From Gibbula magus (Eukaryota > Mollusca > Gastropoda > Trochida > Trochidae), in assembly GCA_936450465.1 (NCBI GenBank), contig OW388298.1, positions 8,602,035 to 8,666,034 on the forward strand: a stretch of 64,000 nt of DNA. Reading direction: 5' to 3'. Below the pieces are notes generated by a model, which was not told where the DNA came from, did not search any database, and saw nothing but the letters and a program-made list of their open reading frames with translations. Both the position numbers and the translations under genes were made by a program. This document shows positions 21,726 through 34,749 of this stretch, one piece after another. Within the stretch, counting starts at the first letter, position 1. Every line of letters starts with the position of its first letter.

Positions 21726-24700
21726 CAGTGTTTTAACATGTCTTCAATTCCTTAGAATATCACACCCTCAGAGTCAGGCACCAACCACCAGCACTGACCA
21801 CTAAATATCACAACAACTTATCAACTAACGTTCTACTAAGCAGTGTTGTAACACGTCTTGCCTTCCTTAGAATATCACACCCTCAGAGTCAGGCACCAAC
21901 CACCAGCACTGACCACTAATTATCACAACAACTTATCAACTAACGTTCAATTAAGCAGTGTTTTATCACGTCTTGCCTTCCTTAGAATATCACACCCTCA
22001 GAGTCAGGCACCAACCACCAGCACTGACCACTAAATATCACAACAACTTATCAACTAATGTTCTGTTGACCAGTGTTATAACACGTCTTCCATTCCTAAG
22101 AATAGCACATCCTCAGAGTCAGGCACCAACCACCAGCACTGACCACTAAATATCACAACAACTTATCAACCAACGTTCTGCTGACCAGTGTTATAACACG
22201 TCTTCCATTCCTTAGAATAACACACCCTCAGAGTCAGGCACCAACCACTAGCACTGACCACTAACTATCACAACAACTTATCAACCAACGTTCTGCTGAC
22301 CAGTGTTATAACACGTCTTCCATTCCTTAGAATAGCACACCCTCAGAGTCAGGCACCAACCACCAACACTGACCACTAGCTATCACAACAAATTATCAAC
22401 CAACGTTCTGCTGACCAGTGTTTTAACACGTCTTCCATTCCTTAGAATAGCACACCCCGAGAGTCAGGCACCAACCAACAGCACTGATCACTAAATATCA
22501 CAACAACTTATCAACTAACGTTCTGCTGACCAGTGTTATAACACGTCTTCCATTCCTTAGAATAGCACACCCTCAGAGTCAGGCACCAACCACCAGCACT
22601 GTCCACTAAATATCATAACAACTTATCAACTAACGTTCTGCTGACAAGTGTTATAACACGTCTTCCATTCCTTAGAATAGCACACCCTCAGAATCAGGCT
22701 CCAACCACCAGCATTGACAACTAAATATCACAATAACTTATCAACCAACGTTCTGCTGACCAGTGTTATAACACGTCTTCCATTCCTTAGAATAGCACAC
22801 CCCGAGAGTCAGGCACCAACCAACAGCACTGACCACTAAATATCACAACAACTTATCAACTAACGTTCTGCTGACCAGTGTTATAACACGTCTTCCATTC
22901 CTTAGAATAGCACACCCCGAGAGTCAGGCACCAACCACCAGCACTGTCCACTAAATATCACAACAACTTATCAACTAACGTTCTGCTGACCAGTGTTATA
23001 ACACGTCTTCCGTTCCTTAGAATAGCACACCCCGAGAGTCAGGCACCAACCACCAGCACTGTCCACTAAATATCACAACAACTTATCAACTAACGTTCTG
23101 CTGACCAGTGTTATAACACGTCTTCCATTCCTTAGAATAGCACACCCCGAGAGTCAGGCACCAACCACCAGCACTGTCCACTAAATATCACAACAACTTA
23201 TCAACTAACGTTCTGCTGACCAGTGTTATAACACGTCTTCCGTTCCTTAGAATAGCACACCCCGAGAGTCAGGCACCAACCACCAGCACTGTCCACTAAA
23301 TATCACAACAACTTATCAACTAACGTTCTGCTGACCAGTGTTATAACACGTCTTCCATTCCTTAGAATAGCACACCCCGAGAGTCAGGCACCAACCAACA
23401 GCACTGACCACTTAATATCACAACAACTTATCAACTAACGTTCTGCTGACCAGTGTTATAACACGTCTTCCATTCCTTAGAATAACACACCCTCAGAGTC
23501 AGGCACCAACCACTAGCACTGACCACTAACTATCACAACAACTTATCAACCAACGTTCTGCTGACCAGTGTTATAACACGTCTTCCATTCCTTAGAATAG
23601 CACACCCTCAGAGTCAGGCACCAACCACCAACACTGACCACTAGCTATCACAACAAATTATCAACCAACGTTCTGCTGACCAGTGTTTTAACACGTCTTC
23701 CATTCCTTAGAATAGCACACCCCGAGAGTCAGGCACCAACCAACAGCACTGATCACTAAATATCACAACAACTTATCAACTAACGTTCTGCTGACCAGTG
23801 TTATAACACGTCTTCCATTCCTTAGAATAGCACACCCTCAGAGTCAGGCACCAACCACCAGCACTGTCCACTAAATATCATAACAACTTATCAACTAACG
23901 TTCTGCTGACAAGTGTTATAACACGTCTTCCATTCCTTAGAATAGCACACCCTCAGAATCAGGCTCCAACCACCAGCATTGACAACTAAATATCACAATA
24001 ACTTATCAACCAACGTTCTGCTGACCAGTGTTATAACACGTCTTCCATTCCTTAGAATAGCACACCCCGAGAGTCAGGCACCAACCAACAGCACTGACCA
24101 CTAAATATCACAACAACTTATCAACTAACGTTCTGCTGACCAGTGTTATAACACGTCTTCCATTCCTTAGAATAGCACACCCCGAGAGTCAGGCACCAAC
24201 CACCAGCACTGTCCACTAAATATCACAACAACTTATCAACTAACGTTCTGCTGACCAGTGTTATAACACGTCTTCCGTTCCTTAGAATAGCACACCCCGA
24301 GAGTCAGGCACCAACCACCAGCACTGTCCACTAAATATCACAACAACTTATCAACTAACGTTCTGCTGACCAGTGTTATAACACGTCTTCCATTCCTTAG
24401 AATAGCACACCCCGAGAGTCAGGCACCAACCACCAGCACTGTCCACGAAATATCACAACAACTTATCAACTAACGTTCTGCTGACCAGTGTTAAAACACG
24501 TCTTCCATTCCTTAGAATAGTTCACCCCGAGAGTCAGATACCAACCACCAGCACTGACCACTAAATATCACAACAACTTATCAACTAACGTTCAACTGAC
24601 CTGTGTTATAACACGTCTTCCATTCCTTAGAATAGCATACCCCGAGAGTCAGGCACCAACAACCAGCACTGACCACTAAATATCACAACAACTTATCAAC

Positions 24701-26420
24701 TAACGTTCTGCTGACCATTGTTATAACACGTCTTCCATTCCTTAGAATAGCACGACCCGAGAGTCAGGCACCAACCACCAGCACTAACCACTAAATATCA
24801 CAACAACTTACCAACCAATGTTCTGCTGACCAGTGTTATAACACGTCTTCCATTCCTTAGAATAACACACCCTCAGAGTCAGGCACCAACCACCAGCACT
24901 GACCACTAAATATCATAACAACTTATCAACTAACGTTCTGCTGACCAGTGTTATAACATGTATTACATTCCTTAGAATAGCTCACCCTCAGAGTCAGGCA
25001 CCAACCACTAGCACTGACCACTAACTATCACAACAACTTATCAACTAACGTTCTGCTGACCAGTGTTATAACACGTCTTCCGTTCCTTAGAATAGCACAC
25101 ACTCAGAGTCAGGCACCAACCACCAACACTGTCCACTAAATATCACAAAAGTTATCAACCAACGTTCTGCTGACCAGTGTTATAACACGTCTTCCATTCC
25201 TTAGAATAGCACACCCTCAGAGTCAGGCACCAACCACCAGCACTGTCCACTAAATATCACAACAACTTATCAACCAACGTTCTGCTGACCAGTGTTATAA
25301 CACGTCTTCCATTCCTTAGAATAGCACACCCCGAGAGTCAGGCACCAACCACCAGCACTGACCACTAAATATCACAACAACTTACCAACCAATGTTCTGC
25401 TGACCAGTGTTATAACACGTCTTCCATTCCTTAGAACAGCACACCCTCAGAGTCAGGCACCAACCACTAGCACTGACCACTAAATATCACAACAACTTAT
25501 CAACCAACGTTCTGCTGACCAGTGTTTTAACACGTCTTCCATTCCTTAGAATAACACACCCTCAGAGTCAGGCACCAACCACTAGCACTGACCACTAACT
25601 ATCACAACAACTTATCAACCAACGTTCTGCTGACCAGTGTTATAACACGTCTTCCATTCCTTAGAATAACCTACCCTCAGAGTCAGGCACCAACCACAAG
25701 CACTGACCACTAGCTATCACAACAACTTATCAACCAACGTTCTGCTGACCAGTGTTTTAACACGTCTTCCATTCCCTAGAATAGCACACCCTCAGAGTCA
25801 GGCACCAACCACCAGCACTGACCACTAAATATCACAACAACTTATCAACTAATGTTCTGCTGACCAGTGTTATAACACGTCTTCCATTCCTTAAAATTGC
25901 ACATCCTCAGAGTCAGGCACCAACCACCAGCACTGACCACTAAATATCACAACAACTTATCAACTAACGTTCTGCTGTTCTGTGTTATAACATATCGTAA
26001 CTTCCTTAGACTAGAACACCCTCACAGTCAGGCACCAGCAAGCAGCACTTTACACTGAATATAACAACCACTTATCAACTAACGTTCTTTTGTTCTGTGT
26101 TATAATATATCTTACCTTCCTTGGAGTAGACTACCCTCAGAGTCAGGCACCAACCACCAGCACTGAGCACTGAGTATCACAACAACTTATCAACTAACGT
26201 TCTGCTGGTCTGTGTTATAACATATCGTAACTTCCTTAGAGTAGAACACCCTCAGAGTTAGGTACCAACAATCAACTTTGGGCACTGAATATAACAACAA
26301 CTTATCAACTCACGTTGACCAGTGTTATAACATATCTTTCCTTCCTAAGAGGAGAACACCCTCAGAGTCAGACACCAACCACCAGAACTGAGCACCATAT
26401 GTCCCAACAACTTATCAACT
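21726..26420. repeat. 115-bp satellite array, about 41 monomers, with 11-mer higher-order repeat
   Basis: The monomer starts CAGTGTTATAACACGTCTTC, passes through CCTTAGAATAGCACACC and GAGTCAGGCACCAACCACCA and ends CAACTTATCAACTAACGTTC. The period is exactly 115 bp (for example 22071, 22186). Variant markers such as ACTAGCACTG..CTAACTATC and CAACAAATTATC recur exactly 1265 bp apart (11 x 115; 22201 and 23466, 22391 and 23656), so a block of about 1.1 kb was duplicated. Monomers at the right edge (25975-26420) are more diverged (GTAACTTCCTTAGA). There is no long open frame. Confidence 0.95.
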
Positions 26421-26994
26421 CAGTCATTGAGATCTGGTTCTTAAGGTAAACGGTCATTTATTACCGGGATGTCATAATTTTGAAAATGGCCCTCCCCTTT
26501 TTAGTGTATTTGTTTATGTCCCTCCCATCACTTATTGAAAACAATTCTTTGACACTTTAAAGTAAGGTTCACTCGAGAGAAAAACGGTTATAGAAAGGTT
26601 AAAACAAATTCATCTAATATAGAAGTTATGAGTTTGACATAATGTGTAACGTCTTTGGTTAAAAGTATCTGTAAAACAACAGTCATTGGCTCTGTAGCTG
26701 ATCAGGTACACAGTATTACAGGTATTAGATAATTCAACATATCTCTCTTAGGTAAATATTATGAACATGTTAGATGATAAGGCATTACCCACGTAAATCC
26801 ACGTACGTCCAAACCAAATTTGAATTATCATGGACTTTTACTTTCTAAAGAATCAGTAACACCATTTTCCTGATGAAGAGGAAAGGAACCCTAAATTTAG
26901 ATTCATAATTATTTGAATTACACATATAATTTAAAGGTGCGACCTCTATTGTTTTGTCTCTTAGGAGTACACTAGTACCACAGTAATCTCTTAG

Positions 26995-28176
26995 ACCCCC
27001 CCCCCCCCCCCCATCCCTCCCTGACCCAGTGTTAGCCCCTACTATCCAGTCATCCTGGTATGACCCTTCTGACCCTCCCCCCCCCCATCCCTCCCTGACC
27101 CAGTGTTAGTCCCTACTATCAAGTCATCCTGGTATGACCCTTCTGACCCCCCCCCCCCCCCATCCCTCCCTGACCCATTGTTAGCCCCTACTATCCAGTC
27201 ATCCTGGTATGACCCTTCTGACCCTCCCCCCCCCCCCCATCCCTCCCTGACCCAGTGTTAGTCCCTACTATCCAGTCATCCTGGTATGACCCTTCTGACC
27301 CTAACTCCCCCCCCTCCCCCCCCCCCCCCCCCCCCCCCCTACCTCCCTGACCCAGTGTTAGTCCCTACTATCCAGTCATCCTGGTATGACCCTTCTGACC
27401 CTCCCTCCCCCCCGATCCCCCCCCCCCCCCCATCCCTCCCTTACCCAGTGTTAGTCCCTACTATCAAGTCATCCTGGTATGACCCTTCTGACCCCCCCCC
27501 CCCCCCCCCCCCATCCCTCCCTGAGCCAGTGTTAGTCCCTACTATCCAGTCATCCTGGTATGACCCTTCTGACCCTCCCCCCCCCCCCCCCCCATCCCTC
27601 CCTTACCCAGTGTTAGTCCCTACTATCCAGTCATCCTGGTATGACCCTTCTGACCCTCCCTCCCCCCCGATCCCCCCCCCCATACCTCCCTGACCCAGTG
27701 TTAGTCCCTACTATCCAGTCATCCTGGTATGACCCTTCTGACCCTCCCTCCCCCCCCCCCCCCCAATCCCTCCCTGACCCAGTGTTAGTCCCTACTATCC
27801 AGTCATCCTGGTATGACCCTTCTAACCCTCCCTCCCCCCCGATCCCCCCCCCATACCTCCCTGACCCAGTGTTAGTCCCTACTATCCAGTCATCCTGGTA
27901 TGACCCTTCTGACCCTCCCTCCCCCCCCCCCCCCCCCCCCAATCCCTCCCTGACCCAGTGTTAGTCCCTACTATCCAGTCATCCTGGTATGACCCTTCTG
28001 ACCCTCCCTCCCCCCCGATCCCCCCCCCCCCCCATACCTCCCTGACCCAGTGTTAGTCCCTACTATCCAGTCATCCTGGTATGACCCTTCTGACCCTCCC
28101 TCCCCCCCCCCCCATCCCTCCCTGACCCAGTGTTAGTCCCTACTATCCAGTCATCCTGGTATGACCCTTCTGACCC

Positions 28177-28207
<31 letters not shown>

Positions 28208-29548
28208 ATCCCTCCCTGACCCAGTGTTAGTCCCTACTATCCAGTCATCCTGGTATGACCCTTCTGACCCTCCCTCCCCCCCCCCCCCCCCAATCCCTCC
28301 CTGACCCAGTGTTAGTCCCTACTATCCAGTCATCCTGGTATGACCCTTCTGACCCTCCCTCCCCCCCCCCCCCCCCCAATCCCTCCCTGACCCAGTGTTA
28401 GCCCCTACTATCCAGTCATCCTGGTATGACCCTTCTGACCCTCCCCCCCCCATCCCTCCCTGACCCAGTGTTAGTCCCTACTATCAAGTCATCCTGGTAT
28501 GACCCTTCTGACCCCCCCCCCCCCCCATCCCTCCCTGACCCATTGTTAGCCCCTACTATCCAGTCATCCTGGAATGACCCTTCTGACCCTCCCCCCCCCC
28601 CCCCATCCCTCCCTGACCCAGTGTTAGTCCCTACTATCCAGTCATCCTGGTATGACCCTTCTGACCCTCCCTCCCCCCCCCTCCCCCCCCCATCCCTCCC
28701 TTACCCAGTGTTAGTCCCTACTATCCAGTCATCCTGGTATGACCCTTCTGACCCTCCCTCCCCCCCCTCCCCCCCCCCCCCCCCCCCCCATACCTCCCTG
28801 ACCCAGTGTTAGTCCCTACTATCCAGTCATCCTGGTATGACCCTTCTGACCCTCCCTCCCCCCCGATCCCCCCCCCCCCCCCCCATCCCTCCCTTACCCA
28901 GTGTTAGTCCCTACTATCAAGTCATCCTGGTATGACCCTTCTGACCCTCCCCCCCCCCCCCCCCCCATCCCTCACTGACCCAGTGTTAGTCCCTACTATC
29001 CAGTCATCCTGGTATGACCCTTCTGACCCTCCCCCCCCCCCCCCCCCCCCCCATCCCTCCCTTACCCAGTGTTAGTCCCTACTATCCAGTCATCCTGGTA
29101 TGACCCTTCTGACCCTCCCTCCCCCCCGATCCCCCCCCCCCCCCCCATCCCTCCCTTACCCAGTGTTAGTCCCTACTATCAAGTCATCCTGGTATGACCC
29201 TTCTGACCCTCCCCCCCCCCACCCCCCATCCCTCACTGACCCAGTGTTAGTCCCTACTATCAAGTCATCCTGGTATGACCCTTCTGACCCTCCCCCCCCC
29301 CCCCCCCCCCCCATCCCTCCCTGAGCCAGTGTTAGTCCCTACTATCCAGTCATCCTGGTATGACCCTTCTGACCCTCCCCCCCCCCCCATCCCTCCCTTA
29401 CCCAGTGTTAGTCCCTACTATCCAGTCATCCTGGTATGACCCTTCTGACCCTCCCTCCCCCCCCCGATCCCCCCCCCCCTATACCTCCCTGACCCAGTGT
29501 TAGTCCCTACTATCCAGTCATCCTGGTATGACCCTTCTGACCCTCCCT

Positions 29549-29579
<31 letters not shown>

Positions 29580-31323
29580 CCCTCCCTGACCCAGTGTTAG
29601 TCCCTACTATCCAGTCATCCTGGTATGACCCTTCTAACCCTCCCTCCCCCCCGACCCCCCCCCCCCATACCTCCCTGACCCAGTGTTAGTCCCTACTATC
29701 CAGTCATCCTGGTATGACCCTTCTGACCCTCCCTCCCCCCCCCCCCCCCCCAATCCCTCCCTGACCCAGTGTTAGTCCCTACTATCCAGTCATCCTGGTA
29801 TGACCCTTCTGACCCTCCCTCCCCCCCGATCCCCCCCCCCCCCCCCCCCCCCATACCTCCCTGACCCAGTGTTAGTCCCTACTATCCAGTCATCCTGGTA
29901 TGACCCTTCTGACCCTCCCTCCCCCCCCCCCCCCATCCCTCCCTGACCCAGTGTTAGTCCCTACTATCCAGTCATCCTGGTATGACCCTTCTGACCCTCC
30001 CCCCCCCCCCCCCATCCCTCCCTGACCCAGTGTTAGTCCCTACTATCCAGTCATCCTGGTATGACCCTTCTGACCCTCCCTCCCCCCCCCCCCCCCCCCC
30101 CCCAATCCCTCCCTGACCCAGTGTTAGTCCCTACTATCCAGTCATCCTGGTATGACCCTTCTGACCCTCCCTCCCCCCCCCCCCCCATCCCTCCCTGACC
30201 CAGTGTTAGTCCCTACTATCCAGTCATCCTGGTATGACCCTTCTGACCCTCCCTCCCCCCCCCCCCCCCAATCCCTCCCTGACCCAGTGTTAGTCCCTAC
30301 TATCCAGTCATCCTGGTATGACCCTTCTGACCCTCCCTCCCCCCCCCCCCCCCCCCCCCCCATCCCTCCCTGACCCAGTGTTAGTCCCTACTATCCAGTC
30401 ATCCTGGTATGACCCTTCTGACCCTCCCTCCCCCCCCCCCATCCCTCCCTGACCCAGTGTTAGTCCCTACTATCCAGTCATCCTGGTATGACCCTTCTGA
30501 CCCTCCCTCCCCCCCCCCCCCCCCCCATCCCTCCCTGACCCAGTGTTAGTCCCTACTATCCAGTCATCCTGGTATGACCCTTCTGACCCTCCCTCCCCCC
30601 CATCCCTCCCTGACCCAGTGTTAGTCCCTACTATCCAGTCATCCTGGTATGACCCTTCTGACCCCCCCCCCCCCCCCCCCCCCCCAATCCCTCCCTGACC
30701 CAGTGTTAGTCCCTACTATCCAGTCATCCTGGTATGACCCTTCTGACCCTCCCCCCCCCCCCCCCATCCCTCCCTGACCCAGTGTTAGTCCCTACTATCC
30801 AGTCATCCTGGTATGACCCTTCTGACCCTCCCCCCCCCCCCCCATCCCTCCCTGACCCAGTGTTAGTCCCTACTATCCAGTCATCCTGGTATGACCCTTC
30901 TGACCCTCCCTCCCCCCCCCCCCCCCCCCAATCCTTCCCTGACCCAGTGTTAGTCCCTACTATCCAGTCATCCTGGTATGACCCTTCTGACCCTCCCTCC
31001 CCCCCCCCCCCCCCCATCCCTCCCTGACCCAGTGTTAGTCCCTACTATCCAGTCATCCTGGTATGACCCTTCTGACCCTCCCCCCCCCCCCCCCCATCCC
31101 TCCCTGACCCAGTGTTAGTCCCTACTATCCAGTCATCCTGGTATGACCCTTCTGACCCTCCCCCCCCCCATCCCTCCCCCCCATCCCTCCCTTACCCAGT
31201 GTTAGTCCCTACTATCCAGTCATCCTGGTATGACCCTTCTGACCCTCCCTCCCCCCCCCCCCCCATCCCTCCCTGACCCAGTGTTAGTCCCTACTATCCA
31301 GTCATCCTGGTATGACCCTTCTG

Positions 31324-31354
<31 letters not shown>

Positions 31355-31494
31355 CCCTGACCCAGTGTTAGTCCCTACTATCCAGTCATCCTGGTATGAC
31401 CCTTCTGACCCTCCCTCCCCCCCCCCATCCCTCCCTGACCCAGTGTTAGTCCCTACTATCCAGTCATCCTGGTATGACCCTTCTGACCCTCCCT

Positions 31495-31526
<32 letters not shown>

Positions 31527-31997
31527 CCCTCCCTGACCCAGTGTTAGTGCCTACTATCCAGTCATCCTGGTATGACCCTTCTGACCCTCCCTCCCCCAAT
31601 CCCTCCCTGACCCAGTGTTAGTCCCTACTATCCAGTCATCCTGGTATGACCCTTCTGACCCTCCCCCCCCCCCCCCCCCATCCCTCCCTGACCCAGTGTT
31701 AGTCCCTACTATCCAGTCATCCTGGTATGACCCTTCTGACCCTCCCTCCCCCCCCCCCCCCCCCCCAATCCCTCCCTGACCCAGTGTTAGTCCCTACTAT
31801 CCAGTCATCCTGGTATGACCCTTCTGACCCTCCCTCCCCCCCCCCCCCCCCATCCCTCCCTGACCCAGTGTTAGTCCCTACTATCCAGTCATCCTGGTAT
31901 GACCCTTCTGACCCTCCCTCCCCCCCTCCCCCCCCATCCCTCCCTGACCCAGTGTTAGTCCCTACTATCCAGTCATCCTGGTATGACCCTTCTGACC

Positions 31998-32029
<32 letters not shown>

Positions 32030-32175
32030 CCCTGACCCAGTGTTAGTCCCTACTATCCAGTCATCCTGGTATGACCCTTCTGACCCTCCCTCCCCCCCCC
32101 CCCCCCCCCCCCCCCCAAATCCCTCCCTGACCCAGTGTTAGTCCCTACTATCCAGTCATCCTGGTATGACCCTTC
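26995..32175. repeat. Poly-C minisatellite, about 61 units
   Basis: A nearly constant core of about 66 bp (CATCCCTCCCTGACCCAGTG, TTAGTCCCTACTATCCAGTC, ATCCTGGTATGACCC, TTCTGACC) alternates with C runs of about 5 to more than 30. The mean unit is about 85 bp. The core is almost invariant while C-run length changes at nearly every unit. Open frames in both directions (Pro-rich on +, Gly-rich on -) arise because the core has no stops in some frames. They break whenever a C run shifts phase, so they are not genes. The opposite strand is strongly G-quadruplex-prone. Confidence 0.95.
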
Positions 32176-32439
32176 TTGAACTTGACTGACTGTTTTAACT
32201 TTATTAGCCTATATAGTGACTTTTACTATGCATCTATAATAAAATACCAAGCCTTGAATATAAACTACCTGTATGCCGTTCCCGGGAATATTATTTTGTT
32301 TATACTAGCAACATTTTTAAATATCAAGCAGTCTGTGATTTTGTATCAAATACTTTACAATAACTTTTCATACCGTCCTTCAAGTCTGGAACAAAGATAT
32401 TTGTATTAGGCCTACTGTTTTTTATGACCCTCCCCAAAC

Positions 32440-32660
32440 CTTTGTAATTTTTAATTACCCTCCCCTTGTGACTGTATATTTGTTCATGACCCTCCCCTTG
32501 TGACTGTATATTTGTTCATGACCCTCCCCTTATGACTGTATATTTGTTCATGACCCTCCCCTTATGACTGTATATTTGTTCATGACCCTCCCCTTGTGAC
32601 TGTATATTTGTTCATGAACCTCTCCTTGTGGCTGTATATTTGTTCATGACCGTCCCCTGA
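32440..32660 (+). repeat. 32-bp tandem repeat, about 6.5 copies
   Basis: The unit GACTGTATATTTGTTCATGA plus CCCTCCCCTTGT repeats at exactly 32 bp (for example 32464 and 32496), with minor changes in later copies (TTATGACTG, CGTCCCC). It lies just inside the right inverted end at 32675. Confidence 0.85.
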
Positions 32661-32749
32661 AAACACCCGGCCCTGTAATAAATGACCATTGAGATCTGGT
32701 CCTTTTACATAGCTCAGTTGAGGGCTTTTCAGCAATAATAGACAGATGT

Positions 32750-33452
32750 CCTGGCTTGATAAAGTAAGATTTGATTCCCTGCCCACACTGAAACATTACG
32801 AAAACTCCAAATGATGCAAAACACAGCTGCTAGGATTGTTGCTCGTGTCTCGAAAATGAGCCATAAACCCCAATTCTAAAGAGTCTTCATTGGCGCCCTG
32901 TAGAGGCCAGAATCAAGTATAAGATACTGTGCTTGACCTTCAGGTGCCGCGAGGGCACTGCCCCGCCATACCTCAGCAAACCCCTGCATGAACATCGGCC
33001 AACAAGGAATCTGCGCTCTGCATATCAGTGCCAGCTTACAGACTGAAGGGCTACGGACGATGCTCTGGAATAACCTTCCAATAGAGATGAGAGCAATGCA
33101 GTCATTTGAACATTTTAAATCAAAGCTAAAGACATACCTTTTTAGAATTTACTATGCTTGAAACTGTGAATGTCAACCACGGCCATGTTCAAGAGAGGTT
33201 TCAAACCTTTTAAACCTCTCTGGAATGCGATTGCTCAATGTAGCGCTATCTAGCAAGGCGAGCAAACTTGGAGGAATTTGCACCGTGTCGTTCAAAAGAG
33301 AATGAGCGCTACTTGAGCTAACAGTCCTACTCTTCTGTATATATCAGCATGACTTTCAAAAGACAGTGTATATTTGTACATACTTGTCTCACGCTTTGAG
33401 CATATGACTTTGGAATCTAGCACTATATAAACATGCATTATTATTATTATTG
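32750..33452 (+). pseudogene. 3' fragment of a non-LTR retrotransposon (LINE), degenerate
   Basis: Conceptual pieces in different frames match the C-terminal part of CR1/L2-type reverse transcriptase proteins. These are LQMMQNTAARIVARVSK (from about 32801), ILKSLHWRPVEARIKYKIL followed by CLTFR and APPYLS (about 32873-32975), and LWNNLPIEMRAMQSFEHFK followed by SKLKTYLF (about 33063-33150). Stops and frameshifts separate them. The 3' UTR ends in ACTATATAAACATGCATTATTATTATTATTG, a microsatellite tail typical of such LINEs. The catalytic core and endonuclease are missing, consistent with 5' truncation. The clade assignment is by eye. Confidence 0.8.
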
Positions 33453-33459
33453 CTAAAGA

Positions 33460-34090
33460 GACTTTGTTTTCAAAATCTGCCTGTGTTCCCCTGGCAGTAC
33501 AACCGAAGTGCCTAATGCCACACCTGCTATACATTGTGCTGAAACCTGACAGCATCTACTGGAGCTAGTTAACCAGTACATCACGTCATCTTTGGAATAT
33601 AAGTTTATGTAAAGTTTGTCAAATATAATTAATATATAGGTAGGTATATGTATGCATCTAACATCTCGATAAACAGTTGCATTTGTAAGCTTGCGTAAGC
33701 TCCCTTTTTGAGACACCATGTAAGTTACCATTACAAAATGTACAAACTATGATTCCCTGCTTGTTAGATACCACACAACACAATTTCAGCTTTCGTTACA
33801 AATGAGCCTGAAACCCTGAGTCAGTTAGAACAAGCAATTATGAGATATATGTCCAGGTTTTACAATAGGTGTGACGTCATAGTATCAAGCGCGGATATGT
33901 GCACTTGTGTCATATTCATTAACATGAACCACGGGTAAAAGATAAATGAACCATCTCGCGCAGTAGAAAAGTGGTTTAAACCTGTGGTTAACCTCGGCAT
34001 TCATTTGCATAGAGAAGACAGATATATTTATGGCTGGTCAACTTCTTTAACAATGGTTTAGGTATGGATCCTTATATTGTTATCATGCAT
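33460..34090. other. Intergenic, no feature seen
   Basis: AT-rich sequence with no supported exon, repeat or RNA gene. Confidence 0.5.
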
Positions 34091-34094
34091 ATCT

Positions 34095-34185
34095 TGAGAG
34101 AGGGGGGGGGGGGGGGAGTGAGAAGTGAGAGAGAGTGGAGGGGGAAGAGAGAGAGAGAGGAGGGGAGTGTGTGTGTGTGGGTGTG
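34095..34185 (+). repeat. Poly-G, GA and GT simple repeat
   Basis: A run of 15 G within AGAGAGGGGG.., then mixed (GA)n and a (GT)n stretch. The purine strand could form triplex (H-DNA) or quadruplex structures. It is followed at 34195-34250 by AACCGGGGACATCC and CTGGGGACCCGGTT, related to the GTCCCCGGTT motif cluster at 46843-47140. Confidence 0.8.
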
Positions 34186-34491
34186 TGAATCCCCTTAACC
34201 GGGGACATCCATATGGATACACACCCATATCAACTGGGGACCCGGTTAAGACGAATGCAAAAATCGGATTGTTATCGCCGAGAGAGGCTGATGCTTCACC
34301 TAATTTAAACCCACGTGTATTTCTGCCTTCGAGTCTGTTTTAAGTACATATGTTTATGAAATGGATGAACTAGTGTTAACAACATTTGTTCGATCATGTT
34401 TTGGACACATTCCCAGAGGTTTTCACTTGTTTAAAGGCACAATTACACGCTTTTCGCATTCAAATAAGCTATTTTAGGTCATACGAGGGCA

Positions 34492-34747
34492 TATAAACTC
34501 AATTTAGCTTCCTTTCGGTACAATGAAAAACTTATTATTCTTTACAACTGACCTGCAGTCAATAATTAAAAAGTTGACACGGCCGAAGTCATTCAGGGAT
34601 ATCAAAAAGACACTTTCGGTGGCACGTGGTCCTGTCCTGTCTGTGCATAACTCACTTGACCGCTATCATAGAAGTTCAGCAACAATGGGCGCGGCTCGCC
34701 GCATGGGTAGGTTACCCGCTACATTGCTGGATAAACTGAGAGTTTGA
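34492..34747 (+). CDS. Candidate small basic protein, 74 aa, behind a TATA box
   Basis: TATAAA (34492-34497) is 26 bp before an ATG at 34523. The frame then runs 74 codons to TGA at 34745-34747. The protein is basic (K/R in KKLTRPKSFRDIKK and GAARRMGRLPATLLDKLR) and has no clear signal peptide. An internal GTAGGT donor after RRMG would end an exon in phase 1. Such a short TATA-to-ATG distance leaves almost no leader, which argues against this ATG being the true start. A SINE-like repeat begins directly after the stop. No family recognised. Confidence 0.3.
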
Positions 34748-34749
34748 AG

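Larger units (their letters stand above)
26426..32700. mobile_element. 6.2-kb block with inverted ends and flanking direct repeats
   Basis: GGTCATTTATTAC (26452-26464) is the exact reverse complement of GTAATAAATGACC (32675-32687). ATTGAGATCTGGT is found outside both ends in direct orientation (26426-26438 and 32688-32700). On the right it abuts the inverted end. On the left it is 13 bp away. The block encloses the poly-C minisatellite and a 32-bp repeat of related CCCTCCCC sequence. This suggests one element whose interior expanded, but no transposase is encoded and the left offset is unexplained. Confidence 0.45.

Noticed and set aside
21726..26420. CRISPR array
   Set aside because: Units are contiguous 115-bp monomers with no unique spacers, in a eukaryotic context. 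Satellite DNA.
27286..32035. Proline-rich (+) and glycine-rich (-) frames in the poly-C array
   Set aside because: They break wherever a C run changes length by a non-multiple of three, exist on both strands, and have no start or end context. Tandem-repeat artefact.
34095..34343. 72-codon frame in the G/GA/GT repeat
   Set aside because: The first half is simple repeat translated. No conserved or splice-supported sequence.
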